Assembly (NCBI GenBank): GCA_944470555.2
Contig: OX104134.1
Location: 109,114,701-109,178,700, forward strand
DNA from: Heterobilharzia americana
Lineage: Eukaryota; Platyhelminthes; Trematoda; Strigeidida; Schistosomatidae
DNA: 64,000 nt
Direction of reading: 5' to 3'
Under the pieces are notes generated by a model. The model had not been told where the DNA came from and searched no databases. It saw nothing but the letters and a program-made list of their open reading frames with translations. Shown here piece after piece: positions 12,226-25,216 of this stretch. Position 1 is the first letter of the stretch. Every line of letters begins with the position of its first letter. The translations under genes were made by a program, and so were the position numbers.

Positions 12226-14283
12226 TTTTATCTTCCGAACGCTAAGGGTATGAGGATTTTACAAGTTCAGGGAATAATTTCATATGTTTAACGCGTTATC
12301 ACGAGTTTTCTCTTCTGTTTTATGGCTTTGAAAAACCTACCTGCTTTATGAAGTTATGTATAGTAACTAAGTAAGAATAATCCCTTGCTTTGGAATTATG
12401 CGACAAGAATAAAGCCATCAGCGATTCTCAATACAAGTATATCACTTAGTTTAACAGTATACCATTAGGTGATTCTCCCAAATTTGATTAATTATGCCAC
12501 GTTTTACCTAGAAAGATATCTGTGTATAAGAATGAAGATGAAGCGTCCTGCCAGATTAACAGTGCACCTCAGTTAGCCCTCTGTTCAAAGAGTACTTTGA
12601 TGCAATCATACCTTACATTACAAAAGTACTTATCTCGACTAGCGAGAATAATTCACAAAATTTAAATTTAAATCTGACTTTGATAGTCCTGTACTTTCTC
12701 AAATCGTTCACATGGACTGTACCTTTTGCTAAAAGCTAATAAAATGATACCACAGGAATAGAGATAAGCATTCATGTATGTACATCGAGTTAAACACTAA
12801 TTACGGGCCTGTGAACTGATGATTTGTGTTAACCCAAATCAACACCTACACGTTTACGTTTCCTCATATAAAACATGTTTCACATGAACAGTAGTGGAGA
12901 GATTACTGAGGTAAAAACATAGTAAAGAATGAAATGTTTATCCTTTTTAAATGCATAGTTTTTGAACAGGGGCCTGCATATTACTGTTTAGAAATTACTT
13001 CGGCTAAGATTAATAAGCAGCAGGGATTATTAATGTCATTAATTGTTTAAATATGCTATATTAAAATAAACTGAAGGAAAATTTAGGGATTTTTCTTATT
13101 TCTTATGCAGGATTAAAAGAAGGAATATGACGCTACATCATAGCTTTGGCGTAGAATTTCAATATGTGAGTACATTTCATTGGCTTTCATTGCAGCCACT
13201 TTTGGATTTACACGAAATATAAATATTGAGTTACCCGAGGTCGATTAGGTGAACTGAAGGGTTGGGAAAATATCTTTAAGTCGATATTTGGATGCATTAA
13301 TTATCAAGTACTGTAAAAGATATACGATTTCATAAGACTATACTGTCATTCTTAAGCAATATACAAACTGCAAAGCTGATTCCTTTCAGTTCATTCTCAA
13401 ACTCATCTGAAGAAACAAAAACTGTTTTAAAACAATATGTAAAATAAGTGATGTCATAACAATAGTTGCAAAGAATTAGTTAGAAAAGGGGATGAAAAGT
13501 CTTTTGCACTTGAAACATGTATATTATCGTGTTTTGCAATGTTAGGAGGCTTGAACACCTAATATGCCATAATCATATCAGCACGAATCTAAAGTCACCA
13601 ATTTTCACACTGCTTCCAGGATATTTTTCATCATTACTTATCTGAACACTTAAGATAAGTAGTGACAGCGAGTTTTGCTGATACTTGACCCTACTTACAT
13701 CTGTATTTCAGAAACTTAGAGCTTCATCGTTTGCCGAATATTGTTAGCCGTTACCAGAAAACCATTTTTCCGTGATAATTGTGTGTAGTAATTTTACTTT
13801 ATTTTATTCTGTTCGTCATTATTCTCGTTACAAACGTCATCCAGGCTTATTTTGACCAATTTTCTCATACTGACAGATCATCATCTAACGTGAGAACCTA
13901 TTCAAAGAATTTTAATCTATTTGAATGTCACTTCGTCCAGCTGAATAGTGAATGGTTAATATTTTCCAAATGAATTTAGATAATTAGTCTATTCACAAAG
14001 TACAGTAGTAAGGTTACACTATTATCCCATTATATATAAAATGCAGCGCTCAACTGAATATATTTCTGTGTGGAACGGTCCATTGTGAATGCATCAAAAC
14101 TGTTTTTACACTCATCCTCTCAATGTATGGGTTAATTTGGCCAGTAGGATACAATTACTAGTAACCCCCTGAAGTTTAGTAGCTGACAGTTTATTTCAAG
14201 AAAATACTCAAACCTGATTAAATTTCAATGTACTAGCTGACATCTATAATGAAAGCAAATCACATAGTATTGTGGGAACATAT
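12226..14283. other. Gene-free stretch
   Basis: The longest frame is 64 codons at 13779-13973, hydrophobic at its N-terminus by composition and without family resemblance. Nothing else was recognised. Confidence 0.6.
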
Positions 14284-14335
14284 TTTATATATCCTGGATT
14301 CCATTCCTAACCATTATCCATCAATAATATAAAAA
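14284..14335 (+). repeat. 3' fragment of a Smα-like SINE
   Basis: TCCTGGATTCCATTCCTAAC and CATTATCCATCAATAATA match the extreme 3' end of the copy ending at 14654, in the same orientation. No head or ribozyme core is present. Confidence 0.55.
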
Positions 14336-14476
14336 TTCAAAATAACGACAATATCAAGGCATCCAAACAGGAGCAAATATACCAACAGTGGCCGATCAGT
14401 TTAGTCCAAACAGAGACGAAGATATAAAAGCTGTTAAGTCGACACTTCAATATATTCTGATCGCATAAAGACAGGT

Positions 14477-14654
14477 GGTCGTGATTCGGTGGCCTAATGG
14501 ATAACTTTCTAATGTCTGAAGAGGTTGCTGATTGGTTTGAGTCCTAGTGAGGACAACATTATTCATTGGGAGGTAGGTACATCTTGCTGGCAATAGCCAA
14601 ATAAGACTAAACGTGCTTTCTGGATTCCACTGATAGCCATTATCTATCATTAGG
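14477..14654 (+). repeat. Smα-like SINE, decayed
   Basis: The tRNA-like head reads GGTGGCCTAATGGATAAC with box-B-like GGTTTGAGTCCTAG. The 3' half, GGTACATC...CTGGCAATAGCC, AAATAAGACTAAACG and TTTCTGGATTCCACTG, aligns to the hammerhead module with several core changes (CTGGCAA, TAAA). The end TAGCCATTATCTATCATTA matches the fragment at 14284-14335. Confidence 0.7.
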
Positions 14655-16079
14655 TATCCTTTTGAAGGTGGCCGTTTTTTTATGATGATTACATTGAACA
14701 AAATGATTGGACTCCTGTTTTAATTGCATGACCTTTTGCCTCACATAAGTAACATTAAACTTGATACGAAACAAAGAAGTTATTGTTGTTTTATAGGCAT
14801 ATACGTACAAATAAATGTGGTGTTTTTCGAAATACGACAGCGAATTAAATTTTTGCATGACTAGCGTGTTCATAAATTGTAGTGCACACTCTTGACTGGT
14901 TCATTAATGAATGGCAATTCTTTGAATCATTTGGCTATATCTAAATGCAACCAGATCATTAGGATGCAAGTAAATAGAGGTATATGCCTAAAGAGTGTAG
15001 TTCCAAACATTTCGACTAGTGGCATAATTTCTAAACAAATATAACCATAAGACTGATGTCTACACACGTTTACAGTAAGATTCTCGTTAGGCTTGCGGAT
15101 AGTAACCTAGACTACAGAGTGGCCTTACGTAAATTTTATTAAGTTGTAGTGAAAAGTAGAAATGCATTTCTCAAAGACTGAAACCACCTATAACTGTATC
15201 CAATGTTTACATTAGTCCAGTATTATAGTATCATTTTCTTCATTTGCATGTTCTACCATCATTTGAAGTCAATAATATCCAACGCACAGTATCAGTATTT
15301 TTTATCTCTTGTGTTAATCATGTGTTTTGCTGTCACAACACTTCCGATTACAAGGAAACACGACTTCAGTGCAAGAATTTCTCTAGTCTTCTTTCTGATT
15401 TCTGTATCTATCTATTTATGTGAATATAGACATATACATGGATACATATACAACCGGAAATTAATTTCATCTGTAATCTGGCAATCTAGTCTTTTTTTCG
15501 TTGCATAAATTCATCTCTCAATAATGCTGTTACTGATAATTTATAGACGATAAAAGAATCGGAGACATGCTCTTTAAGTATCCTTCAGTCAGTCACTCAG
15601 ATATGAATAGTGTTGGTATATTTAAAAGAAGTAGGTGAATAAAGTAATGACAATCATACCTAAGAGTTACTTATTTGTGATGACTTCAAGTTTGTGCTCA
15701 GTGATTGATCATAGGGAATAAACAAAATCAAAGCTATAACACGTTTCATCAGTCATCCAAGTTCTTGTGCACAGACAATATTTTAAAAATAATCAGACAA
15801 TATATTAGCGAAAATATAGATAATCAGACCAAGTCTTTTCGATAAAGAAAATGATCTTATTTGTTTGTTATTCGCTCTTTCAATAGTGTTCACGATAAAT
15901 GCCGTCTAAAAAAGATGGCATAAAAGAGATACGATGCAAACAAATAAAATGAATGGTGATTACGATCTATCACAACACTTCTCACTACTCTAGATTTCAT
16001 GTTTATCTTCCTCAGCTCTCGAATTAAGTGTTATTTTTTAGTTTTCACACAATGAAATAATGATCAGCTGTCAGAATTA
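14655..16079. other. Gene-free stretch
   Basis: The frame at 15203-15508 (101 codons) is rich in Ile, Phe, Ser and Tyr as expected from AT-rich DNA. It has no recognised domain and no flanking splice evidence, so it is not called as a gene. Confidence 0.55.
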
Positions 16080-16480
16080 TGGAAGAAGATATTTTTCTCT
16101 GCGAAGCTGCAGATTAGCTCCGTTATCTGCCAACTGGTTTCGGGGTGTGTCGGAGAGAGGTTACCATTTTGTACCACCTCAATATGTCTACAAATTTACT
16201 TGCTCCTGTGGAGCTGATTATGTAGGCTATTCATAGAGCACATTTTTTAAACGTTTATTTGAGCACCACACCGTATAGTTGTCAAGACGAGAATGTAAAC
16301 CAGTTTGCACTTCAATTCTTGACCATTTGGTCAACTCTGGGCATATATCTCCACTGTAGTCCTCTATCAGTATCATTTACAGAGTCAAAGGGAATACTGA
16401 CAAAGATGTATACTTTCAGCAGTTGTGCACAGCACAAATTTGAACCGGATCTCTGCGTACAGAAGAGGTATGCTTAGTCT
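16080..16480 (+). pseudogene. Penelope-like GIY-YIG fragment
   Basis: At about 16171-16270 the plus strand reads VPPQYVYKFTCSCGADYVGY then a stop and FKRLFEHHT, the GIY-YIG endonuclease (Y-x-x-x-C-x-C-G-x-x-YVG). Beyond a frame change it continues SILDHLVNSGH and ISIIYRV, and ends near FEPDLCVQKRY. Stops and frameshifts make it a pseudogene. Confidence 0.75.
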
Positions 16481-16697
16481 TTAATCCTATCATGATCTTG
16501 TAACACAGTTTTTCAATTTCAGTATAATTACTTAGTTTACTACTATCACTTTCATCATGACCCTTGTTTCTTCCTTTAATTCCTTTATATCTATCAAGTG
16601 GGCACACAATATTCGCATTTCATATCTATAACAATTTTTACCACTGGCTCGTTAATGCAACCACACTTATCGTTTACTGATAGACTGCTGTTTGTTT

Positions 16698-16700
<3 letters not shown>

Positions 16701-16745
<45 letters not shown>
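16701..16745 (+). repeat. (AT)n microsatellite, 45 bp
   Basis: Uninterrupted AT dinucleotides. The Tyr-Ile runs in open frames here are translation of this tract. Confidence 0.97.
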
Positions 16746-16746
<1 letters not shown>

Positions 16747-18426
16747 GACTGTATGGCTTCAGAAAAAGACATCGTTGAAAAAGAGAATTTTCTTCGCTAA
16801 GTTGTCTCTTGTTTATGACTCTTTGGGGATATTCCGTAGTCTCCTGAGAAGCCATTTAGGTAAGAATATGCTAATCGATTGACTGACTTTTAAATTCTCA
16901 CGTACATAATTTACTTGCAGCGGTAATTAAATACTTAAATGTGGTTATTTATAACAAGTACGAATAAGAAATATTTGATGATTGAAGAAGCCGTATGGAT
17001 TCTTTTTAGCTTCAAACATAGGACCATGGTGAGATCGTAGTCAGATGAAAAATGCTTAGGAAATGGAATTGTTTGATTTTCTGAATAAAAACAAGTGATA
17101 TCAGCAGGCATTAAACAGAGAAATTCGAAACATTTATCTTTTCAACAGACTTGATCAGATTCTGCATTTTTTGCATCAGCAAAGCGCTTTAATACTACCC
17201 ATTTCCTCCCTCTCTTCCTCTCTAAGGTATTTCAGAAATAAAATTTCCCTAATGAAGATATAAGAAGCATCGATAAAAAAGACTGTCTTCAGAAAAATAC
17301 GTTTTAAATTCTTTGCTTAAGCAAGTGTAGAGATATCAAGATTGTTCTCAAAGTTTGGTGAGATTTACATTATCGTGAAGTAGTAGGTGACTGCCAGAGT
17401 TGAAATCTAGACACAAATAATTATTATAAAATTCATGTATAAAAGGTATACACTGAATAACTTTAATTATTTCATCTGATAAGCCTTGTTTAACTTTCTG
17501 GAAGTACTAGTTGTCTGCATTTTAAATAAATCTAATAACTATCACATCAAATACCACTAGCTGCCTAAATTTGAAAGAACGTTTTCTCATAAACTGGATA
17601 CTTTAACAAGCAATTTTTTCCTCAGCTGTTATCGGTACTACCTAGTGGGGAAGGTTGTCATTCATGTGGACCGTTATATACACTGAGTTTAAAAGGCTGG
17701 CAGCCAGGTGTCTGCAAACAACCTAATGGTTGTAGTGTCATCATAGTCTTACTTGTTGCTCATTATTCTATTGTCTTTTACCCGTCCTAAAGGGGAAAAT
17801 GGAAACTTGCATCAGATGAAAATAGTGTTTCAGGTTAGAATAATATCCTAATGATTTCCTGTAGCTGAAATTTTGACTTTCAAAACTAGTTTCTCACAGT
17901 TTGTGAGTAATATGATCTAGTATGGGACGTTTGGTTTTAGTCAAAATGTTAAAACATGATGTTCGTGTGTTAGCTTTATCAGATGTAGCAAAATTTTACG
18001 CAGCACGCTCAAGTATATATCAACCACAGTCTCTTAAGAACTCAGCATTTAAAATGTCTTCAGAATTCACTTTTTCTAGTTAGCACAACTTTCTGCATAA
18101 GCAAAAGCAGCAGAACGCTAATAAGAAAGTAATTCGAAAGTCTTTTGTTGTGAGACAAGATTTGGCGAAATTCTCTTCTCAAAATCTTTTTTTATATTAC
18201 TCAATTAAGTGTAAATATATAAATCTAATTTACCTACAGTCACGAAAAAATTGTTAAAATGGATGCCCATTACTTCTAGGATATCAGTATGTGTCAAGGG
18301 AATATAAACAGAAATCTACTTTATCTCTAGTTAAAAGAAAATTGATTATTCATGCAGAAAAGAAAAATGAGGGGATAACAATGAATACTGAAACGAAATT
18401 GGCTACTTAAGCCTATGACGTAGCGT

Positions 18427-18477
<51 letters not shown>

Positions 18478-20431
18478 TCATATTATTTATAGGGAAACTA
18501 CCTATTTAGCAAAATCCAGGGGACTAAATTCTGTCTGTAATGAACCAGTTGGAATATAAAAGCGACGTTCTTAACTGTACACTATTATCGGAAACAAAAT
18601 CGCCAAGTCTTTCTATGTAGCTTAAAATTATTTTTAAAGATGATTTAATTTTAAGGATATAAAGCCACTTCAAGGTAAATGAATGATAGCAATAAGTAAC
18701 CGGAGTTCAGAAAGAAATATCTACATATCCCATGCCATTTTAGAAGCCCGTTAGAAGATGTTTCACAGTTTGAAGAACCTAGCAGTGCAGGTGCACCTTT
18801 TGGGGTGTAGAAATAAAGCATCACTTGATAGAAGTTGATAAGCGTCTTTCAGTGTTTTTTTGCTTTTAGTACCCTATAAGAGTTCTATGCAAATTAAAAA
18901 GCATAACTTGTGCGAGAATGACGTCCGTAGAAAATATGCAAGGGAACGTCGTTTATTTAAACATCCAAAGTCCAGACGACAAGAACTTTGCAGATTTTCA
19001 ACTTGAAAACATCTGTATACAAACAACTGAAGTGATCATGCAAGTTAGAGATAAACATGATGTTATTGATTACTCTGAGTCGCTTAATGGCTCCCTAATT
19101 CTTCATCACACCGGTTTGCAGTTCATTTCTTTTCGAGCTACACAACTGCTGTGATGTTATTGCATTATATCTCTCTGTATATCTTCTCCAAGGTTATTTT
19201 TTTATACAGTGATGCCTATTTAGTTACTTAGAGAACAATAACTTCACTCAAGCTACTGAAGAGCTGTACTTGTTCCATTGAAAAGCTGAAGCGCTAAGCG
19301 TTCTTACTTTCTGATATCATACAAGTCAGTAATAGAAGTAATACTAAGACTGGTTTTAGTTTTTGTGATAATTCCTACCGCGCGTTTTGTTTAATCTGCT
19401 TATTTATTTGTGAAAATACCTTTTTATTTGATTCTGGCTACGTAGTAAATATTCCAACTAAAAGAATATTATGAGTGAATTACTCTGATTTCTTTTGCCA
19501 TATAAAGTAATGTTTATTTTTGTTCACTAATAACTCAGTGTATAAGGAAAGTTTCTTATTACTGCACATTATCTTCTACTTTTTTACCGATAATTTGCAA
19601 AATTCGCTAGGAGACATTTTGCCGACATACTTGATCTAATACTCACTTCACAAATGAACTGTTTAGTTGAAAGTGTTTACTATCGTTTACGTTTATCTTG
19701 CTATATACTCTTTTTGGTTCTAACTGACCTGATCTTAACTTCCATTAGCCTAAGTATTCAGTTGTAAATGATTATTTTATATGAGTTTGAGAAACTATTA
19801 GCGTTAATAATGTGCCGCTTGCTTTTGATGTTTTACACTAAACTACACTAACAATGAAAAGGTAAAAGCATCTAGGCAAACGTTTAGTCAAAGCATTCAT
19901 TCCATTATAGTAACTATTTCAGTAGCTTTTCTATGAAAACAACACACTATTCGACATTATGAATAAGAAACTTTAATCAAGTACGTGTCGCAAATAACTA
20001 TCTAACTTTTTCTAACTAGTAGAATTTCTATGTTCTCATTGATGTTTGTTCAGCGTATTGTGATGAGTGTTAGAACGAAAGTAATCCTAAATGGCTTCAG
20101 TAACGGACCTAATTCTCTCTATTATGTTTATCCACTTAACTCAGTGAGTTCGATCATAGGATACTGGATGCAGTTACAAAACTTAGAACGCAACTAACGT
20201 GGTGTTATTTCTAAATCAGTGTATGCCTACATTCGCATCTAATATCTGATGAACTGATCGGCCGAAATTAATTGATAGTCAAGTTTTATGAGATGCCTGT
20301 GACTTAAACTTGGATTGATTTACAGGGAGGTGATATTTTTAGTTGCCTGGTGAAATTGACCATCTATGGGACCTGCAATGATAAAATAGCATAAGATTAA
20401 CCTTTTCTAAAGTTTTATGGCAGCGATGGGT
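16746..20431. other. Gene-free stretch with one (TA)n tract
   Basis: A 78-codon frame at 18918-19154 (beginning MTSVENMQGN) has a more protein-like composition than its neighbours but no recognised family, no splice context and no Kozak-like support. Otherwise nothing was recognised. Confidence 0.5.
18429..18476 (+). repeat. (TA)n microsatellite, 48 bp
   Basis: Uninterrupted TA dinucleotides in an otherwise unrecognised AT-rich stretch. Confidence 0.97.
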
Positions 20432-20591
20432 GATAGCTAGCAGCGAAATCCAGGACGTACTTTTGGTCTCGTTTAGAACTTGTCAGCTGTATAGACCTGT
20501 CAGCCGCGAGTGAAGTTGTTCCCACTAATACTGGAATCCTATCGCTTCAAACTCCAAAGCCTTGTCCACTAGGCCACCAAGTCACGATAGC
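20432..20591 (-). repeat. Smα-like SINE, minus orientation
   Basis: On the minus strand the head reads CTTGGTGGCCTAGTGGACAA. The hammerhead module reads CTGACAAG...ACCAAAAGTACGTCCTGGAT. Two core changes (G8 to A in CTGANGA, G12 to A in GAAA) should abolish cleavage although the GTC triplet is kept. Confidence 0.7.
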
Positions 20592-20730
20592 TATTTCTTG
20601 TTCGACGGGTATAGTTTTTGTGTTGCGACTTGTATTATTCCATCCTCAGTTATAGCGAAATGATCAATCTCTTTTGGAAAATGGGCTGCCGCTAGAATGA
20701 TTTGATATTGCCTGTAGTTTGTTTTATAGT

Positions 20731-20875
20731 GATGACGGATAGTGAATGGTTAGGAGTGGAATCCAGGAAGACCGTTTCGTCCTGGGGCAGGTATATCCAG
20801 TTAACGAGTCACAAACAGGATGAAATATGCGTTCTGGAAACCGCTGCTGGCAACTCACTATCTATCATTACCAAA
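20731..20875 (+). repeat. Foldback Smα-like SINE (inverted 3' ends)
   Basis: The right part (about 20791-20875) is the plus-strand 3' half: TATATCCAGTTAACGAGTCA, AGGATGAAATATGCGTTCTGG and CACTATCTATCATTACC. The left part (about 20731-20785) is the same tail inverted: GATAGTGAATGGTTAGGAG, GGAATCCAGGAAGACCGTTT, CGTCCTGG. The arms are roughly 55 bases with a short centre of about 28 bases. No tRNA-like head remains. Confidence 0.6.
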
Positions 20876-23474
20876 AAATTAAAAGGAAAAGCAATACCAA
20901 GGGACCCATGCGCAAGCCCATATTCTAATGCAGGCTGGTTAGTTTGGTCCAATCAAAGACCGGATTATATGTTAGCCATATACGATATATGAAATCTGGA
21001 TGTAGCTTAATCAACCACATGAGTCTAAAAATGCCTCATTTTTAGCAGATAGTGGAATATGAGTAAAGTCACCTTACAATTAGTTTACAGTGAAGTTGAT
21101 GATAAAGGTGTCAATATATTGAGCAAAAACTATGTTGTATTAGTTTGTTGTGATATATATTAATTGGTGTTTTTTGATTCATTGTCTATGAAACAATAAC
21201 CAGTAAATAATTATTTATTTGTCAAATTACTGCACTATTTTTTATTGAGGTGAAAAGAAAATACTGAACCAATTTAGTAAAATTAATGACTATAACTTAA
21301 GCCGTTGACCACCGTAATTGAAATTTCTCACCTTATTTAGTTAGATAGTGTGACTCACTCTGCCAGGAACTACAAATTAAAACCGAAACAGCCGCATGCA
21401 CGTTTTCATTTTTCCATCAGTTATTTTCAATTTAATGTTGATCCGATATAAAAGGACTTAGCTAATCAATTTATTCAACTCAAATTATTCCACTAAGCGC
21501 GCACTCAAGTTTCAGCTCACAGAATTTGAAATATGTAGTCTAAATATTGAGAAATGTACCCAAGGCAGAGCTTCAAAAACTAGTTTTTTTTAGAAATAGC
21601 CTATTCATCAACATTTACTTCCTCAGCTTAATCATTCGTAACATTTCCACAAACTAGACTTCATCTTTTTCTTTCGTATTCATGTATGCGTTTGTGTACA
21701 TTTATATGCTTGCTGAATTTGAGAATAAATATTAGCTTAAATTACAAGCACACTTAATATTTTATATAATCAGATATAACTGTTATCTCTGCCTGTGGTT
21801 TCTTTTACTATTTACACTAAGCAAATGTTTGCTAGAAGGACGTATTCTCTGTTGTTTTGTTTACCTAAATAACTACTGTTTACTGGTTTAAATGTCGATT
21901 TGTTTACACGATCATGTACACACTTATATGCATAAATAGAGTATTTTTGCATAAAATGTCAAATGTAGGTTAGATTCTTCCTGAACAGTCAGTTGTTCAC
22001 CTATCTTACTGGAACACTGTATTCCAAAATTGTTATCGAATTTCATTCCCTCACCTGAATGAAGTTAACATGTTTTAATTTTAGGACAGGTCACGACTTT
22101 TCACTATAGTCATGGTCAACTGATATGGGAATGGGTGAATAATGGCACCTGATGAATAATTCACCCATTGGTTAGACGACGGTGACTTTAGCGTATTGAT
22201 TAACAGAGTAATTACTGACAGTAAAGTGTAATCACTACATTTGCGAGTGAGAATTTTTTAAAAAACAGAAACTAGCATAAATAAACCGTATTCCGATCTA
22301 TCATTTTTCATGAGAATGGAAAGAGAAAACTCAAGCTCGTGGCAAAACATACTAATCAAACCAACTAGTTAAATATGACAACCACTAATTTATACAAGAC
22401 GATTGAAACCTTTTGCAAAACTAAGTAGTAAGTAGCGAAGAAATAAAACAAAGTATAGAAATAGAATAGTACAATAGGGAGTATCTGCTTGACGAATCCC
22501 TCCAGAATATCAGTAAATAAATGTCTTGGAAAAGTGAGCAAGGAGTAATCGAATGTTAGAAACACAACAAACTGTACCTTGTGAATATTTCAAAAGTAAA
22601 CAGTTGAAAAGGCTTGGAATATACATTGCAGTACAATCGAGTAAGTCAGCACAAAGCATTATATGAGCCAAGTTATTCGAAGAAAGCAAACAGAGAGGTA
22701 TCCATGGAATCAGCTGCATCACTTATAAATGTATCATATCATGTGTTCTGATATGTCTATGATGCTTGTCAACAACATTCAAATGACGAAATATTGACCA
22801 ACAGAACACGCTGAAGATTTTAATCTTGAAAGGTGCCATGAAGACCCAATGATGTCAGATGATACAAGCCCAAAAACAGCCATAGGATACTTACTCAGAT
22901 TCATTACAACTATTTGGTCATAAAATTGCACATAACCCAACAACTGAGGAGAAAATATTTCTTTAAAAAAAGTCAAATGGAAGTATGGAGAACAGATTTT
23001 TAACTTGTAACTCTTTTTGCCAAAATTCTTCCTTATAATTATGGCACCTTCATTTGCTAAACAGTTATGAATATCAGTTTATTAGAATTGTTGTGTTTTC
23101 ATCTTTTAAATCTACACGTAGTTCTGTCACAGGTTACTCATTGTCAATTTAGTCTTTGAAGCTGCTGGCTTTATTCAGCTGTAAGCTAAGTTTCAACATC
23201 CTATCAGCGCGAGATCACTTATCACGCTGTTATAACACTCAGGTCAGATTTCAGTTACAGATCCCTTTTCTCAATAAATAGTCACCTGCATTTAGTAAAT
23301 GTGTTACAAACATAAGCTTGAAAACGGTTGATATTAAAAATCATTATTTCCCATTTATTCAGGTCCAGAGTTACTATGAGTGTTTCTTTACAGTTAGCTG
23401 TGTATAAATATTATTCTTAAGTGTTAGGGTATCAGTGACAAATGTCAGGTGTCACTTTCTTAAGCGATCTGCTT
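20876..23474. other. Gene-free stretch
   Basis: Only short frames and a small hairpin (22130-22140 with 22159-22169). No repeat family was recognised. Confidence 0.6.
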
Positions 23475-23955
23475 AAACCTTTGGCTACCAAATTTATCCA
23501 TCGAACATTTTCATCAATTTTTTTCCCTTTCGATTTGTTTTTATCGCTTAAATGTGTCTTTTGAACTTACTGTGGCATATTTTTAAATTGTTTTCAACTC
23601 TCCGTTTCTCGAATCAATAACAAAGCATGAAAAAATTTTGCATTTTATGGAAATGGACTTTTCGGTGCATAAAACTTGAGTTGCAGATTTTTCACCGTCT
23701 GAATGAGCCACCACCGTTAAAATTACGCTTGCATTTCCGCTGACTCTTCATTATGGACCGGACGCCTATCCAGAGCCAGATGGCTATTTCATATTACTGC
23801 CTTGAACACTTTTATTAACAATACAATGCAAATGCAATAACCATTTATTCTGAAATTATTGTTCAGGGAGTGAATTTGTTGAAAAACTACATGCTGAAAA
23901 GTTTATACTATCATACATACTGTTTGGAATAAAGCGATTATTATTATTTCTCTGT
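23475..23955 (+). repeat. Unclassified repeat, copy 2, ending in (ATT)n
   Basis: This copy is homologous to 11715-12225: AAATGTGTCTTTTGAACTTA, GGAAATGGACTTTTCGGTGC, GAGTGAATTTGTTGAAAAAC, TACTGTTTGGAATAAAGC, then TTATTATTATT. It carries CCGGACGCC...GAGCCAGATGGCTATTTC where copy 1 has a shorter stretch. No protein motif was seen. Confidence 0.6.
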
Positions 23956-24950
23956 AAAAGATACCCTAGCACTAGCATTAAGTCATCACTGTTCATAAAC
24001 GGCCAGATGGTTAACAGGGAACAGAAATAGCGAAGAAAACAGGCGTGTGAATGATTATACTGTTGATTTCATGCATGACATTTATCAAGATGAAGACATT
24101 TAACTTCCTTCACAGATTTAACAACAACGTTTTGTCCACCTCGTCGGCGCTTAAGTAGTTGTACTATGTGTTATTCTGAAGGTCTGCTAGTCAAATCGTG
24201 CCTTCTCGGTAGACCATTAGATAGTCTGCTAAAAGTTACGTAAGGACCTCTTCCGGTAAGAAAGATTCTTGCACTTACGATAAATTCAACACTGACTCAC
24301 TTCATATCATTTCCAAACAAATGCGAAATTATTGTTATAGACCTTTTTAAATAAAAGCATTTAATGTGTGAAGAAAGTCGTGAAGTTAAATAATCCGCTT
24401 GATTTGATTTTAAGCACTAAATTGTATTCAAAATATCACCTAGTAGGCAATATTTTATTGACGTGTATTGTATATCACCCACAGTTCTCAAGCTTGACAC
24501 CAAAAATAAGACAGCTTTGAAGTGTATCCCCTTGTAAACTGAATATAACTGGATATTTTGTGCGGGTGGTAGTAGGGAATTTTACCAATGTAATTGTTAT
24601 TCTGACATTGACATAAACAGGTCATCTTCGATACTCTGCTTGTGATATTTGTCTGATGGTATGAAGATTCGAATGTTGACAGTTGTTGCAACAGAAGACT
24701 TCATCTAAGCATTCTTGTTTGAATATGATTACAACTTATCTAGTATATTTTATTGTTTATCGGAGCAAAACACATGTATTAACTAGTTAATACAAGTTTA
24801 CTAACCATGACAAAATAAAACAGTAAACCAGTATCTCACAATAGCGTATTTATGTATTCTGATAAATACATGGGTAAATACATAGTCAAAATTATTCACA
24901 AAAATATCTAGATAACCGATTCTTACGATGGGAAGAACACCCAACGGTGA

Positions 24951-24952
<2 letters not shown>
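23956..24952. other. Region downstream of the stomatin gene
   Basis: It may contain the end of the stomatin 3' untranslated region. One minus-strand AATAAA is at 24753-24748. No gene was recognised. Confidence 0.5.

Positions 24953-25010
<58 letters not shown>
24953..25010 (+). repeat. (AT)n microsatellite, 58 bp
   Basis: AT dinucleotides with one AAAT interruption near 24981. The tract is about 200 bp downstream of the stomatin stop codon, possibly in the 3' untranslated region. Confidence 0.95.
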
Positions 25011-25017
<7 letters not shown>

Positions 25018-25216
25018 TCTTTGGCCAGAATGCAGAAACCACATAGTTGAAACATTTAAGTGTGCTTGAATCAAATCCAGGCAATATTAAAATACTTTGG
25101 CATGTTCGTTATGTGTGGAATTAGTTTATCATAAACTTTATACCTAATAACTTTGAGTAAGAAATAGCTTGACGCTCTTTATAAACACTGCAGGGTACAA
25201 TCATTAGTCAATTAAA

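Noticed and set aside
16598..16882. Frames containing Tyr-Ile repeats
   Set aside because: They are translations of the (AT)n microsatellite.
18918..19154. 78-codon frame with protein-like composition
   Set aside because: No recognised family, no start context, no splice partners; a frame of this size is expected by chance in 64 kb.
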